A stretch of 64,000 nucleotides of DNA. Source: Curtobacterium sp. SGAir0471 (GTDB lineage Bacteria > Actinomycetota > Actinomycetes > Actinomycetales > Microbacteriaceae). The stretch lies in the NCBI RefSeq assembly GCF_005490985.1, contig NZ_CP027869.1:1-64000 (forward strand), read 5' to 3'. A program made the position numbers and the translations under genes. Below are positions 22,463-30,932 of this stretch, piece by piece; the first letter of the stretch is position 1; each line of letters starts with the position of its first letter. The notes below the pieces were generated by a model, which was not told the DNA's origin, made no database searches, and worked only from the letters and a program-made list of their open reading frames with translations.

Positions 22463-23826
22463 CAGCCGGCTCCCGGGCTCTCGGACGGCGAAGCGTCGTC
22501 CGACGGCGACGCCGAGCCGCTCGGGGTGGGCGAGGGCGACGAGCCGGTGTGGCCGCCCGTGCCCGCCTGGTCCTGACCCGTCTCGGCGGCCTTCCGCAGA
22601 CGGTCCACGATGTCGCGCGCGTCCGACAGGGAGGTCGCGTTGATCGTCGACCGGACGTTCTCACGCGTGTAGTCCGGCAGCGACGAGACCGCGATGTCGG
22701 TGTCCTCGTAGACGTCCGACAGCGCGATCGGGCCGATCGACTGCTGCACGCCCTGGTAGATGGCGACGGTGCCGCGGTCGGTCCCGACGTAGTAGTGGGC
22801 CTGGGTGATCCGCCAGCCCAGGAACACCGCGCCGACCAGCGCCGCGACGGCGACGACCAGCGCGATCGACCATGCCACGCGACGCCGGATGCGGCGACGG
22901 CGGTCCTCCGCGATGAGCTCGGCGAAGTACTGGTCGGACTCCGGCTCGAAGTGCGAGTCCTCGGGCACGGAGCTCACCTTGAGCGGGTGGAGCAGGATCG
23001 TGGGGAGGCGGATCGGCTTGCGGCCGGTCGACGCCTCGAAGGTCAGCGGGGCTGCGGCGGAACCGACCGTGGTCGCGGCGGCGTCGTCGTCCTCGGGTTC
23101 GGTGTCGGTGACGTCCATCACGACGACGGTCACGTTGTCCGGGGCCCCGTGGTCGAGGGTCTCCTTGACCAGTCGCTGCGTCACCTGGTTGGCGTCCATG
23201 TTCGAGGCCAGCGCGTGCCGGATCCGTTCCTCGGCCAGGTACGACGAGAGACCGTCGGAGCACAGGAGCCACCGATCGCCCGTCTGGATGTCCATGACGG
23301 CGGTGTCGACCTCGGGTGCGGCGTCGACGTCGCCGAGCACGCGCATGAGCACGGAGCGCCGCGGGTGCACCGCTGCCTCCTCCGGCGTGATGCGTCCGCT
23401 GTCGACGAGGCGCTGCACGAAGGTGTGGTCCGAGGTGATCTGCTGCAGTTCCCCGTCGCGCATGCGGTAGATCCGCGAGTCACCGATGTGGGCGATCGCG
23501 ATCTGCTCGCCGACCCGTATGAGCGCGGACACCGTGGTGCCCATGCCGGTGAGCTCCTGGTGCTCGAAGACCGTCTCGGTGATGAGCTGGTTCGCGGCGA
23601 TGAGCGCGGACTGCAGGGCGAACTCGGCGTCGTGCGCCGACGGGAACTCGCGGTCGACCTCGCGGATGCGGCGGATGGCGATGGCCGAGGCGACGTCGCC
23701 GCCAGCGTGCCCGCCCATGCCGTCCGCGACCGCGAACAGGTGGGTGCCGGCGTAGCCGGAGTCCTGGTTGTTGGCGCGGATGCGCCCCACGTGGGACACA
23801 GCGGCGCTCAGCGTGCGAGCCGTCAT
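22462..23826 (-). CDS. pstP: PP2C-type serine/threonine protein phosphatase PstP
   Basis: Dephosphorylates PknA/PknB and their substrates. 454 residues. The PP2C domain (about 1-235) has metal-binding Asp residues in RANNQDSGY, VADGMGGHAGGD, CSDGLSSYL and HGAPDNVTVV. A single membrane helix (about 320-342) and an outside domain with a Ser/Pro-rich tail (about 425-454) follow. 7 nt separate it from fhaB, so it is in the same operon. Confidence 0.95.
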   Translation of the reverse strand: MTARTLSAAVSHVGRIRANNQDSGYAGTHLFAVADGMGGHAGGDVASAIAIRRIREVDREFPSAHDAEFALQSALIAANQLITETVFEHQELTGMGTTVSALIRVGEQIAIAHIGDSRIYRMRDGELQQITSDHTFVQRLVDSGRITPEEAAVHPRRSVLMRVLGDVDAAPEVDTAVMDIQTGDRWLLCSDGLSSYLAEERIRHALASNMDANQVTQRLVKETLDHGAPDNVTVVVMDVTDTEPEDDDAAATTVGSAAAPLTFEASTGRKPIRLPTILLHPLKVSSVPEDSHFEPESDQYFAELIAEDRRRRIRRRVAWSIALVVAVAALVGAVFLGWRITQAHYYVGTDRGTVAIYQGVQQSIGPIALSDVYEDTDIAVSSLPDYTRENVRSTINATSLSDARDIVDRLRKAAETGQDQAGTGGHTGSSPSPTPSGSASPSDDASPSESPGAG

Positions 23827-23833
23827 GTCCCGG

Positions 23834-24388
23834 CTACCGCCGCAGCTCGAACGTCGTCGTCCCGATCGTGATCGGCGTCCGTTCCGCGACGGTGACGGGT
23901 CCGGTCACCTTCTGACCGTTGACGAAGGTGCCGTTCGTGGACTCGAGGTCGGACAGGACCCAGCCCTCGCCGCGGAGGTCGAGGCGGGCGTGGTGCGTCG
24001 AGGTGTAGTCGTCGCGGATGACGACGTTCGACTCGCTGGAGCGACCGATCGTGATCGGACCACCGCCGAGGGGCATCTCCATGCCCTCGCGCGAGCCCTC
24101 GGTGATGACGAGGCGAGTCGCGACGGGTTGCTGCACGGCGCCGGCCTGCTGCTGCGTCGGTCCCGACGGCTGGCCGATCAGCTCGGTGAAGGCCCCCGGT
24201 GCGGCTGCGGCGGGCGCGGCGGCCGCGGTCGTCGGTGACGACGCTCCGGCCTTCGGGTCGGTCGGGATGGTGCGGACGCGCTGGCCGAACAGGTCGCTCC
24301 GCAGCGCGAAGACGATGACGAACACGAACAGCCACAGCACCGCGAGGAAGGCGAAGCGCAGGACGAGCAGGGTCAGGCCCGTGGTCAT
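23834..24388 (-). CDS. fhaB: FHA-domain protein FhaB (FipA-like)
   Basis: 184 residues: an N-terminal membrane helix (about 5-28), a Pro/Ala linker and a C-terminal FHA phosphothreonine-binding domain (about 95-183). The FHA domain has the motifs IGRSSESN, STHHARL and STNGTFVNG. It recruits phosphorylated partners of PknA/PknB. Start overlaps the fhaA stop by 4 nt (ATGA). Confidence 0.93.
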   Translation of the reverse strand: MTTGLTLLVLRFAFLAVLWLFVFVIVFALRSDLFGQRVRTIPTDPKAGASSPTTAAAAPAAAAPGAFTELIGQPSGPTQQQAGAVQQPVATRLVITEGSREGMEMPLGGGPITIGRSSESNVVIRDDYTSTHHARLDLRGEGWVLSDLESTNGTFVNGQKVTGPVTVAERTPITIGTTTFELRR

Positions 24389-25065
24389 CGTGCACCTCCG
24401 TCGTTCTCCGGGATCACCCGGAACACCATACGGGTACGACCGATCTCGATGGTGGAGTCCGGCTCGACGATCGCCTGCTGGAAGCGCTCGCCGTTCAGCT
24501 TCGACCCGTTCGTGGACCCGAGGTCGTTGGCCTGGGCGTGCTTGCCGTCCCAGATGACCTCGACGTGCTTCCGGCTCGTCCCGGTGTCGGCGACGGTGAT
24601 GTCCGCGTCGGTGCCGCGCCCGATGACCGTGCGCCCGCGGTGCAGCCGGTGGCGCTGCGACCCGATGTCGAGCACGGCCACCCAGGCCACGTCCCGCTGG
24701 ACCGTCGAGGAGTCGATCTGCAGGATCCCGGTGGACAGCGTGCCGTCCTGCTGCAGGGTGATCGAGACCGGCCCGGAGAACGAGTAGTTCTGCGCCACGG
24801 CGTGCTGCTGCACCATCTGCGACAGCTCGTCGATGAGCGGTCGACCGATGTCCGCCATGCGCGTGTGGTCCGGCGGGGCGAGGCGCACCGTGAATTCGTT
24901 GGGGACGAGGATCCGCTCACGCGAGACCACGGCGGCCTTCGTGTCGAGCTCCCGCCGCAGGGCGCTGGAGATCTCGACGGGCTGCACGCCGGAGCGGAAG
25001 GTCTTCGCGAACGCACCGTTGACGGCGCGCTCCAACCCTCGCTCGAAGCTGTCCAAGAGGCCCAT
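24385..25065 (-). CDS. fhaA: FHA-domain protein FhaA with DUF3662 N-terminus
   Basis: 226 residues: an N-terminal DUF3662 domain (MGLLDSFERGLERAVNGAF..., about 1-120) and a C-terminal FHA domain (about 145-220; IGRGTDAD, TSRKHVE, GSTNGSKLNG). The start at 25065 matches the family N-terminus and has GGAG upstream. The first gene of the leftward kinase/wall operon, so its promoter should lie between 25066 and 25175. In mycobacteria FhaA binds the MviN/CwsA system. The same role here is inferred. Confidence 0.94.
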   Translation of the reverse strand: MGLLDSFERGLERAVNGAFAKTFRSGVQPVEISSALRRELDTKAAVVSRERILVPNEFTVRLAPPDHTRMADIGRPLIDELSQMVQQHAVAQNYSFSGPVSITLQQDGTLSTGILQIDSSTVQRDVAWVAVLDIGSQRHRLHRGRTVIGRGTDADITVADTGTSRKHVEVIWDGKHAQANDLGSTNGSKLNGERFQQAIVEPDSTIEIGRTRMVFRVIPENDGGAR

Positions 25066-25175
25066 GTGTCTCCGTGTTCGTCGGTCAGGGACCACTGCAT
25101 GGTAGTGGGTGGCGCTCCTGCCCGTCTGTGCGTGGTCACGGGCACCCTCCGGTGCGTGCTAGTGTTGCCGGGCTG

Positions 25176-25262
25176 GCGCGAGTGGCGGAATTGGTAGACG
25201 CGCACGGTTCAGGTCCGTGTGCTGGAAACGGCGTGGGGGTTCAAGTCCCCCCTCGCGCACCA
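25176..25262 (+). tRNA. tRNA-Leu (CAG)
   Basis: Acceptor arms GCGCGAG (25176-25182) and CTCGCGC (25252-25258) pair. Anticodon arm CACGG-TTCAGGT-CCGTG gives CAG. A long variable arm, typical of Leu, precedes the T arm GGGGGTTCAAGTCCCCC. CCA is encoded (25260-25262). Confidence 0.96.
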
Positions 25263-25269
25263 GGTGAGG

Positions 25270-25299
25270 GAAGGCCCCCGGAGGAATCCGGGGGCCTTC
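25270..25299 (+). terminator. Terminator after tRNA-Leu
   Basis: 12-bp stem GAAGGCCCCCGG / CCGGGGGCCTTC with a 6-nt loop, 8 nt after the tRNA, followed by TCTCG. Confidence 0.75.
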
Positions 25300-25435
25300 T
25301 CGCGTTCCCGGCGTCTCGCACTGTGCGGGGGAACGCGGTGTCCGTCGGACGGGAGGCGCGGCTCACCGCCGCCACGAGCCTCCAGGCCGTCCCGTGGTCG
25401 GCTCGCCGTCTGACGGGACCGGCGCGGACGTCGGC

Positions 25436-26107
25436 CTACGCGTCCCGCGCGCCTGCCAGCCCGTGGTCGTGCGCGTAGACGACGAGCTGCACCCGGTCGC
25501 GGAGCGCGAGCTTGCCGAGGATGCTCGAGATCTGCGTCTTCACGGTCGACTCGGTGACGAACTCCTTCGCGGCGATCTCGGCGTTCGACAGCCCGCGCGA
25601 CGCCCACCCGAACACGATCCGCTCCCGGTCGGTCAGCGTCTGGAACGCCTCGGGCTGCGGGGCGGGCGCACGGTCGACGTCGGCGCCGAACAGCTGCGAC
25701 AGGTCGTTCGGCGCGATCACCGAGCTGCCCTCGTGCACGGCCCGGACGGCCGCGAACAGGAAGGGCGGCGTGGTGTCCTTGAGCAGGAACCCGCTCGCGC
25801 CGAGCCGGATCGCCGTGGCGGCAGCGGGGTCGAGGCCGAAGGTCGTGAGCACCACCACGCGGGGGAGCGGCCCCGGGAACGTGCCGGAGAACAGCTGGCG
25901 GACGGTCTCGACGCCGTCCGTCCCGGCCATCCGCATGTCCAGGAGCACGACGTCGGGGCGGAGCTCGCGGATGCGGTCGAGGGCCTCGGCGCCGTCGGAC
26001 GCCTCGCCCACCACCTGCATGTCGGGCTGCGCGTCGAGCACCACGCGGAGCCCCGCGCGGAAGAGCGCCTGGTCGTCGACGAGCAGGATGCGGATCGGGT
26101 CGGTCAT
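25436..26107 (-). CDS. NarL/FixJ-family response regulator
   Basis: 223 residues. The receiver domain (about 1-120) shows the acidic pair in LLVDDQALF, phospho-acceptor Asp in VVLLDMRM and the conserved Lys in LLKDTT. The LuxR-type helix-turn-helix (about 155-215) reads LTDRERIVFGWASRGLSNAE and on through STVKTQISSILGKL. Its ATG overlaps the kinase stop by 4 nt (ATGA), so the pair forms an operon. Targets are unknown. Confidence 0.93.
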   Translation of the reverse strand: MTDPIRILLVDDQALFRAGLRVVLDAQPDMQVVGEASDGAEALDRIRELRPDVVLLDMRMAGTDGVETVRQLFSGTFPGPLPRVVVLTTFGLDPAAATAIRLGASGFLLKDTTPPFLFAAVRAVHEGSSVIAPNDLSQLFGADVDRAPAPQPEAFQTLTDRERIVFGWASRGLSNAEIAAKEFVTESTVKTQISSILGKLALRDRVQLVVYAHDHGLAGARDA

Positions 26108-27420
26108 CGAGTGGTCCCCCCTCGGACGTCGAACGGGATACGGGCGCGCGCGACGAACACGGCGTCCAGCACGGCGGCGTCGAACGACCCGCCGATGGTG
26201 GTCAGTCGGGTCTGCATGCCGGTGAGGCCCCGCCCCGAGCCCCGGGTCGACGAGACCGTCGGCTGCTCGCCGGTCACCGGGGTGCGGGTGGGCACGGCGC
26301 CGGTCGCCGCCGCGGCGAGTTCCTCGAGCCCGAGGCCCGCACCGACGGGCAGTGCCCTCGACGGGACGGCGTTCTCGACCTCGAGCACGAGGTCGGCGGA
26401 CCGCCAGGTCTCCCGGACCTCGACGGCGCCGCCGGGTGCCCCGTGCCGCAGTGCGTTCGTGAGCATCTCCTGCAGCACCCGGCGGGCAGCGGTGCCGTGC
26501 ACCGCTCCGAGCGGCCGGGCGACACCGCGGACGGCGTGCTCGACGTCGACGCCGGCGTCGCGGATGCCGCGGACGATCTCCTCGAAGGAGGTCGGGTCGT
26601 TCGCGGTGTCCGAGCCGTCGATGTGTCCGAGCACCTGCCGCACCTCGACCAGGGAGCTGCGGGCGGTGCTGGCGATGGTGGCGCTGACCTCGCGGATGCG
26701 GGCCTCGTCGTCGAGGAAGGGCACCGAGTCCGCCTGCGCGATGATGACCGCGAGCGAGTGGCCGACGACGTCGTGCACGTCGCGGGCGATGTCGGCGCGG
26801 ATGCGTTCGGCCTCGGCCTCGTCGACCGCGCGGGTGGCGACGGCCTCGGCGCGGTTGGCCACGGCCTCCGCCCGGCTGGCCGCCGCCTCGGCGTCGGCTC
26901 GGCGGACGGCCTCGGCGTTCTGCGACCGGACGGCCCGTCCGGCGAGCCCGGCGGCCCAGACGGAGAGCAGCACGAGCGCGGGCGCGACGAGCACGAGCAC
27001 GACCTGGTCGCGCGGTCCGTTCAGCAGCAGGGCGTACCGGTAACCGGTGGTGGAGAGGTACATGGACGCCGATGCTCCGGCGACCACGGCGAGCAGTCCG
27101 GCGAGCACGGCCTCGAACCGTGTCCCGACGACGGCGACGGTGCCGATGACGACGGCGATGGCGAGGTCGACCAGGGACGGCCGCTCGCCGCCGGCCACCT
27201 GCACGAGGCCGAGCGCGACGGTGGCGACCATCGCCGAGCTCGGGGAGACGCGCCGGAGGGCGATCGCGACGCAGGCGACCGCGACCGCGAGAGGACTGGC
27301 GTGCTCGAGCTCGAGGTCGATCGGCGCGGCGAACAGCAGCGCCGCGCACCCGGCCAGGACGAGGTCGACGACGAACGACCGGCCCCGCACGGGCCGGATG
27401 AACGTCCGCCGGTCCGTCAC
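26104..27420 (-). CDS. Two-component sensor histidine kinase (HisKA_3 / NarX-DesK type)
   Basis: 438 residues. Five or so N-terminal membrane segments (about 15-155) lead into an Ala/Glu/Arg coiled-coil (about 165-200) made of near-repeats (SRAEAVANRAEAVATRA). The phospho-acceptor His lies in RDVHDVVGHSLAV (about 205-217). A degenerate C-terminal ATPase region (ADLVLEVENA, GAGLGLEEL) follows. GTG start at 27420. It phosphorylates the regulator encoded just downstream. The lack of a large outside domain suggests it senses membrane state or a small ligand. Confidence 0.92.
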   Translation of the reverse strand: MTDRRTFIRPVRGRSFVVDLVLAGCAALLFAAPIDLELEHASPLAVAVACVAIALRRVSPSSAMVATVALGLVQVAGGERPSLVDLAIAVVIGTVAVVGTRFEAVLAGLLAVVAGASASMYLSTTGYRYALLLNGPRDQVVLVLVAPALVLLSVWAAGLAGRAVRSQNAEAVRRADAEAAASRAEAVANRAEAVATRAVDEAEAERIRADIARDVHDVVGHSLAVIIAQADSVPFLDDEARIREVSATIASTARSSLVEVRQVLGHIDGSDTANDPTSFEEIVRGIRDAGVDVEHAVRGVARPLGAVHGTAARRVLQEMLTNALRHGAPGGAVEVRETWRSADLVLEVENAVPSRALPVGAGLGLEELAAAATGAVPTRTPVTGEQPTVSSTRGSGRGLTGMQTRLTTIGGSFDAAVLDAVFVARARIPFDVRGGTTR

Positions 27421-27445
27421 GGTTCGATCATCGCACGACGGGTGG

Positions 27446-27547
27446 TCACGGCATCGGGGACATCGCGACGAGGGCCGCCGCGGTGACGACGACGATCGCG
27501 GCGCAGGTGGCGAGGGTGGCGATCACGTGCTTGGTCGAGCTCTCCAT
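27446..27547 (-). CDS. Possible 33-residue single-pass membrane peptide
   Basis: A short open frame from ATG 27547 to TGA 27446-27448, reading MESSTKHVIATLATCAAIVV then VVTAAALVAMSPMP. It is almost entirely one hydrophobic helix. It lies 25 nt upstream of the histidine kinase, in the same direction. The upstream CGGTGG is a weak ribosome site. Such small peptides sometimes tune an adjacent sensor kinase. This one may also be chance. Confidence 0.4.
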   Translation of the reverse strand: MESSTKHVIATLATCAAIVVVTAAALVAMSPMP

Positions 27548-27626
27548 GCCACCGAGCCTGACGGGTGACCCCGTCGTCGGGCATCGTCCGGCGGGACGAA
27601 CGGGGTCGTCCTGCAGGACGAACCCG

Positions 27627-28310
27627 TCAGATCGTCAGTTGTCCGAGCACCCTGTGTGCGATCGACACCGACTCGCCGCTCACGACCGAGCGCGGGGACG
27701 ACAGGAACGTCACGAGGTCGGCGATCTGCTGCGGGCTGGACTCGCCCCCGGCGCCGGGCTGCACCGCCGCGGAGGGCTCGTCCGTGACCCGGCCGGGGTT
27801 CACGACGTTCACGGTGACGCCCGTGCCCGCGTACTGGTCGGCGAGGTTCCCGGCGATGATGCTCGTCGCCGCGTTCCGCAGCGAGGTCGTCACGTTGCCG
27901 GACAGGTACGCGTTCTGCCCGCTGACGACCACCACGCGGCCCCAGCCCGCCTCGCGCTGCACGGGGAGCACGGCGTTCGCGACCCGGAGGAAGCCGAGGG
28001 CCTTGCCGTCGATCGCGGCGGCGACCTGCTCGGGGTCCGAGGCGCGGTCGGGGTCGAGGGTGCCGGCGGCTGGCGCGGCGGTGACCACGAGGACGTCGAT
28101 GCCTCCGTGCTGCTCGAGCACCCGGGCGACCGCGGCGTCGACCGACTCCTGGGACGCGGTGTCCATCGCCACGGCGTCGTCCCCGTCGGCGCTCCGTGAG
28201 GCGACGACGACCCGGGCGCCCTCGCGTCGCAGGGTGTCGACGACGGCGGAGCCGATGGTCCCCCGTCCGCCGACGACGAGGGCGACACGGTCACGCAGTT
28301 CGAGGTCCAT
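27627..28310 (-). CDS. SDR-family protein lacking the YxxxK active site
   Basis: 227 residues with a Rossmann N-terminus (VALVVGGRGTIGSAV) and SDR-like VVNPGRVTDEP near the C-terminus. Where SDR enzymes have Ser...Tyr-x-x-x-Lys, this reads VVSGQNAYLSGNVTTSLRNAA, with no Tyr-x-x-x-Lys. It may bind NAD(P) without classical dehydrogenase activity. ATG at 28310 chosen. GTG at 28319 is possible. Confidence 0.8.
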   Translation of the reverse strand: MDLELRDRVALVVGGRGTIGSAVVDTLRREGARVVVASRSADGDDAVAMDTASQESVDAAVARVLEQHGGIDVLVVTAAPAAGTLDPDRASDPEQVAAAIDGKALGFLRVANAVLPVQREAGWGRVVVVSGQNAYLSGNVTTSLRNAATSIIAGNLADQYAGTGVTVNVVNPGRVTDEPSAAVQPGAGGESSPQQIADLVTFLSSPRSVVSGESVSIAHRVLGQLTI

Positions 28311-28524
28311 GTCGCTCACGCTAGGCCGCTCGGCCCGTTCCGTCCGCGGGATCCGTTCAGCCCGTCCGCGTGATCCGGCCAGCCCGACCGCGTGAACCGT
28401 CCACCCCGGACGGGCGCCCAGTCGGCACGGCCGGCCGTCGGCCGCGACCACCGGACACCACCGTGCCGACGACGGCCCCTGACGCCCGACCCCGGCACGA
28501 CGATCATCGAGACAGGAGCACGAG

Positions 28525-29406
28525 TTGTACTTCCACAAGCAGGAACTCCAGTTCACGAGCACGCCGGACAAGCCCGACGCCGTCTACGCCCGCAAGCTGC
28601 AGGAGGTGCTCGGCGGCCAGTACGGCGAGATCTCCGTCGCGATGCAGTACCAGTTCCAGGCGTGGAACATGCACATGCCGGGCAAGTACCGCGACATGGT
28701 CTTCGGCATCGGCGCCGAGGAGATGGGGCACGTCGAGATGCTCGCGACGATGATCGCCCAGCTGCTCGAGAAGAGCCCGCTCGGCATCACCGAGGACGCC
28801 GTGCAGGACGACCCGACGGTGGCCGCGATCGTCGGTGGGACGGACGTCCAGCAGGGCATCGTCGCGGGCGCCGGAGCACGTCCGGTGGACAGCGACGGCA
28901 ATCCCTGGCAGGGCTCCTACATCACCGCGTCGGGCAACCTGCTCGCGGACTTCACCGCGAACGCCAACGCCGAGATGCAGGGGCGCGTGCAGGTCGCACG
29001 GCTCTACCACATGACCGACGACCACGGCGTGCGGGACCTGCTGTCGTTCCTGCTCGCGCGCGACACCATGCACCAGAACATGTGGGCGACGGCGGCCGCC
29101 GAACTGCGTGAGAAGGGGATCGAGGACTTCCCGGTGCCGAACAACTTCCCGCAGTCGAAGGAGCACACCGAGTTCAGCTACCAGTACCTGAACTTCTCGG
29201 ACGGGGCGCAGGCGGGCGACGGCCCCTGGGCGAGCGGTCCGTCGTTCGACGGCAAGGGCGAGTACTCGTACCACGACGGCCCGACGTCGGCGGTGCCGAT
29301 GCCGCCGCCCACGCACCCCGACGTGCGGTTCTACGGCACGACCGAACTGCCGAACGTGGTCGAGAAGACCGCGGGCGCGGTGCAGGACACCCTGAACAAG
29401 GAGTGA
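28525..29406 (+). CDS. Manganese catalase
   Basis: Disproportionates hydrogen peroxide with a dimanganese centre in a ferritin-like four-helix fold. 293 residues. Glu/His metal ligands appear in GQYGEISVAMQYQFQ, EEMGHVEML and the later ARDTMHQNMW segment. The start is TTG at 28525 (M-YFHKQELQF fits the family N-terminus MxxHxKELQ) with AGGAG 8 nt upstream. No ATG fits. It stands alone, with a perfect 21-bp terminator hairpin downstream. Confidence 0.93.
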   Translation: MYFHKQELQFTSTPDKPDAVYARKLQEVLGGQYGEISVAMQYQFQAWNMHMPGKYRDMVFGIGAEEMGHVEMLATMIAQLLEKSPLGITEDAVQDDPTVAAIVGGTDVQQGIVAGAGARPVDSDGNPWQGSYITASGNLLADFTANANAEMQGRVQVARLYHMTDDHGVRDLLSFLLARDTMHQNMWATAAAELREKGIEDFPVPNNFPQSKEHTEFSYQYLNFSDGAQAGDGPWASGPSFDGKGEYSYHDGPTSAVPMPPPTHPDVRFYGTTELPNVVEKTAGAVQDTLNKE

Positions 29407-29478
29407 CGGTCGCGCCGATCGTGTGTCGGTGACGGGACGCGACGGCAGACGGGAGGCGACCGCAGACGGAACGCGCCC

Positions 29479-29524
29479 ACGGACGGGAGGCCCGGTGCCG
29501 GCTGGCACCGGGCCTCCCGTCCGT
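29479..29524. terminator. Perfect 21-bp hairpin, bidirectional terminator
   Basis: Stem 29479-29499 with 29504-29524, loop GGCT. Arms carry GGACGGGAGGC and GGTGCC, the same dispersed palindrome seen after dnaA. Located between convergent genes. Confidence 0.8.
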
Positions 29525-29539
29525 CTGATGGTCAGGTCG

Positions 29540-29854
29540 TCACGTGTCCGCGCCGACCGTCGCGAGTGCTGCCGTGTCGTCGTCGCGCGGCGCGCGCGTC
29601 GGCTCGAAGATGTCGGAGTACAGGCGCACCGCGCTCCAGAGCGCGATGCACGCGACCGTCCCGGCCACGGCGGCGACCCAGGGGACGACCGGCACGTCGG
29701 TCCACGCCCGCGGGGCGACGACCCAGGTGAGGAAGCTGCCCACGGTGCTGCCACCGGCGCCGAGCAGGGCGGCGGTGCGGCGGTCGAGGCTCGTGGCGAC
29801 GAGGGCCGCGGTCACGACCACCACGGCGAGGAGTGCGTTGAGGACTGTCGTCAC
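29540..29854 (-). CDS. Small two- to three-TM protein of unknown function
   Basis: 104 residues, GTG start at 29854, 12 nt after the Hsp20 stop and in the same direction. Hydrophobic segments at about 4-20, 27-45 and 57-75, then a polar acidic tail. I do not recognise the family. Close spacing suggests co-transcription with hsp20, so it may belong to the heat-shock operon. Confidence 0.65.
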   Translation of the reverse strand: MTTVLNALLAVVVVTAALVATSLDRRTAALLGAGGSTVGSFLTWVVAPRAWTDVPVVPWVAAVAGTVACIALWSAVRLYSDIFEPTRAPRDDDTAALATVGADT

Positions 29855-29866
29855 CGGCGCCCCGGA

Positions 29867-30310
29867 CTACTCGGCGGAACCGCTGCCGACCGCCAGCTGC
29901 TGCGCACCGCCGCCGGTGGTGACGTCGATCTTGCGCGGCTTCGCGGACTCCTTCACCGGGATCGTCACGCTCAGCACACCGTTGTCGTACGCGGCGCTGA
30001 TGCGGGCGGTGTCGAGGTGGTCGCCGAGGGTCAGCTGCCGGACGAACGTGCCGGGCTGCCGCTCGCGGGTGAGCCACTGCGAACCCTCCGGAGCACCGAG
30101 GGTGCGCTCGGCGCGGATCGTCAGCACGGAACCGTCGACGTCCACGTCGACCGAGCCCGGGTCGATGCCCGGCAGGTCGACGTCGAGGACGTAGTGGTCG
30201 CCGGTGCGGTACAGGTCCATCGGCATGGAGCGCGGAGCACCCGCGCCGGCCCCGAGCAGGGAGCCGGCGAGTCGGTCGAGCTCGCGGAACGGGTCGAACT
30301 GCATCGTCAT
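29867..30310 (-). CDS. Hsp20-family small heat-shock protein
   Basis: ATP-independent holdase that binds unfolding proteins. 147 residues with an alpha-crystallin domain (about 40-130), including DLPGIDPGSVDVDVDGSVLT and the C-terminal NGVLSVTIPVKE motif. ATG 30310 has AAGGAG 9 nt upstream. A second ATG lies 6 nt inside. HAIR-like and CIRCE-like inverted repeats sit 26 and 58 nt upstream, so dual control by HspR and HrcA is likely. Confidence 0.93.
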   Translation of the reverse strand: MTMQFDPFRELDRLAGSLLGAGAGAPRSMPMDLYRTGDHYVLDVDLPGIDPGSVDVDVDGSVLTIRAERTLGAPEGSQWLTRERQPGTFVRQLTLGDHLDTARISAAYDNGVLSVTIPVKESAKPRKIDVTTGGGAQQLAVGSGSAE

Positions 30311-30335
30311 CGAGATCAACTCCTTCGTGGTCTTC

Positions 30336-30356
30336 GTTGAGTCCCCTCGACTCAAC
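30336..30356. promoter_or_regulatory. HAIR element (HspR operator)
   Basis: GTTGAGT-N7-ACTCAAC, a perfect 7-bp inverted repeat with 7-nt spacer. The known HspR-associated consensus is CTTGAGT-N7-ACTCAAG, so only the outermost base pair differs. It lies 26 nt upstream of the hsp20 ATG. Confidence 0.85.
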
Positions 30357-30367
30357 TGCAACACGTT

Positions 30368-30394
30368 TTAGCACTCTCCCCTCAGGAGTGCCAA
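30368..30394. promoter_or_regulatory. CIRCE element (HrcA operator)
   Basis: TTAGCACTC-N9-GAGTGCCAA. The known CIRCE consensus is TTAGCACTC-N9-GAGTGCTAA, so 17 of 18 arm bases match. It lies 11 nt beyond the HAIR element. Confidence 0.9.
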
Positions 30395-30436
30395 AAAAGC
30401 GCTCGGAGCTCGCTGGGAGCCCGGGGTCGACGGTGG

Positions 30437-30907
30437 TCAGCGCGCGTCGCGGCGCGTGACCTCACGGTGCAGGTGCTCGAGCGCCGGGAGTGCGGCAGCG
30501 AGTGCGGCGCGGTCCTCGGGGGAGAGTCGGTCGAGCGCCGCGACGAGCACGGAGGTCGACGCCTCGTCGTACGCCGTGAGCCGTTCCTCGGCCAGCGCTG
30601 TCAGGCGGAGCTCGGTCCGACGCCCGTCCCCGGCCGCCAGGCGTCGTTCGAGCAGACCCGCGGTCTCCATCGCCGACACGAGGTTGCTCACCGTCGAGCG
30701 GGCGAGTCCGAGGCGGCTGGCGAGGGTGGAGGGGGTGGTCGTCCCCACCGCCAGTGCACGCATCACCTCGACCTGGGCGTCCGGGATGTCCGGCAGGTCG
30801 GCGACCTCGCGCGACGTCCGGAGCAGGGCGCGGCGGAACGGTCCGACGCGGTCGCTCAGCCTGCGCGCGACCTGTGTCGTGCCCTCCGACCCGTCCGTAC
30901 CCTGCAC
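30437..30907 (-). CDS. MarR-family regulator, probable repressor of the decarboxylase locus
   Basis: 156 residues from GTG 30907. It has a MarR winged helix: [30 protein letters not shown] (about 58-87, recognition helix ARSTVSNLV) and a beta-wing [11 protein letters not shown]. It is divergent from the phenolic acid decarboxylase gene with 63 nt between starts. This arrangement is typical of a phenolic-acid-responsive repressor. The inverted repeat GTTTGC-N18-GCAAAC at 30933-30962 is a candidate operator. Confidence 0.85.
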   Translation of the reverse strand: MQGTDGSEGTTQVARRLSDRVGPFRRALLRTSREVADLPDIPDAQVEVMRALAVGTTTPSTLASRLGLARSTVSNLVSAMETAGLLERRLAAGDGRRTELRLTALAEERLTAYDEASTSVLVAALDRLSPEDRAALAAALPALEHLHREVTRRDAR

Positions 30908-30932
30908 ACACGGCAACCTAGCAGCGAGAAGT

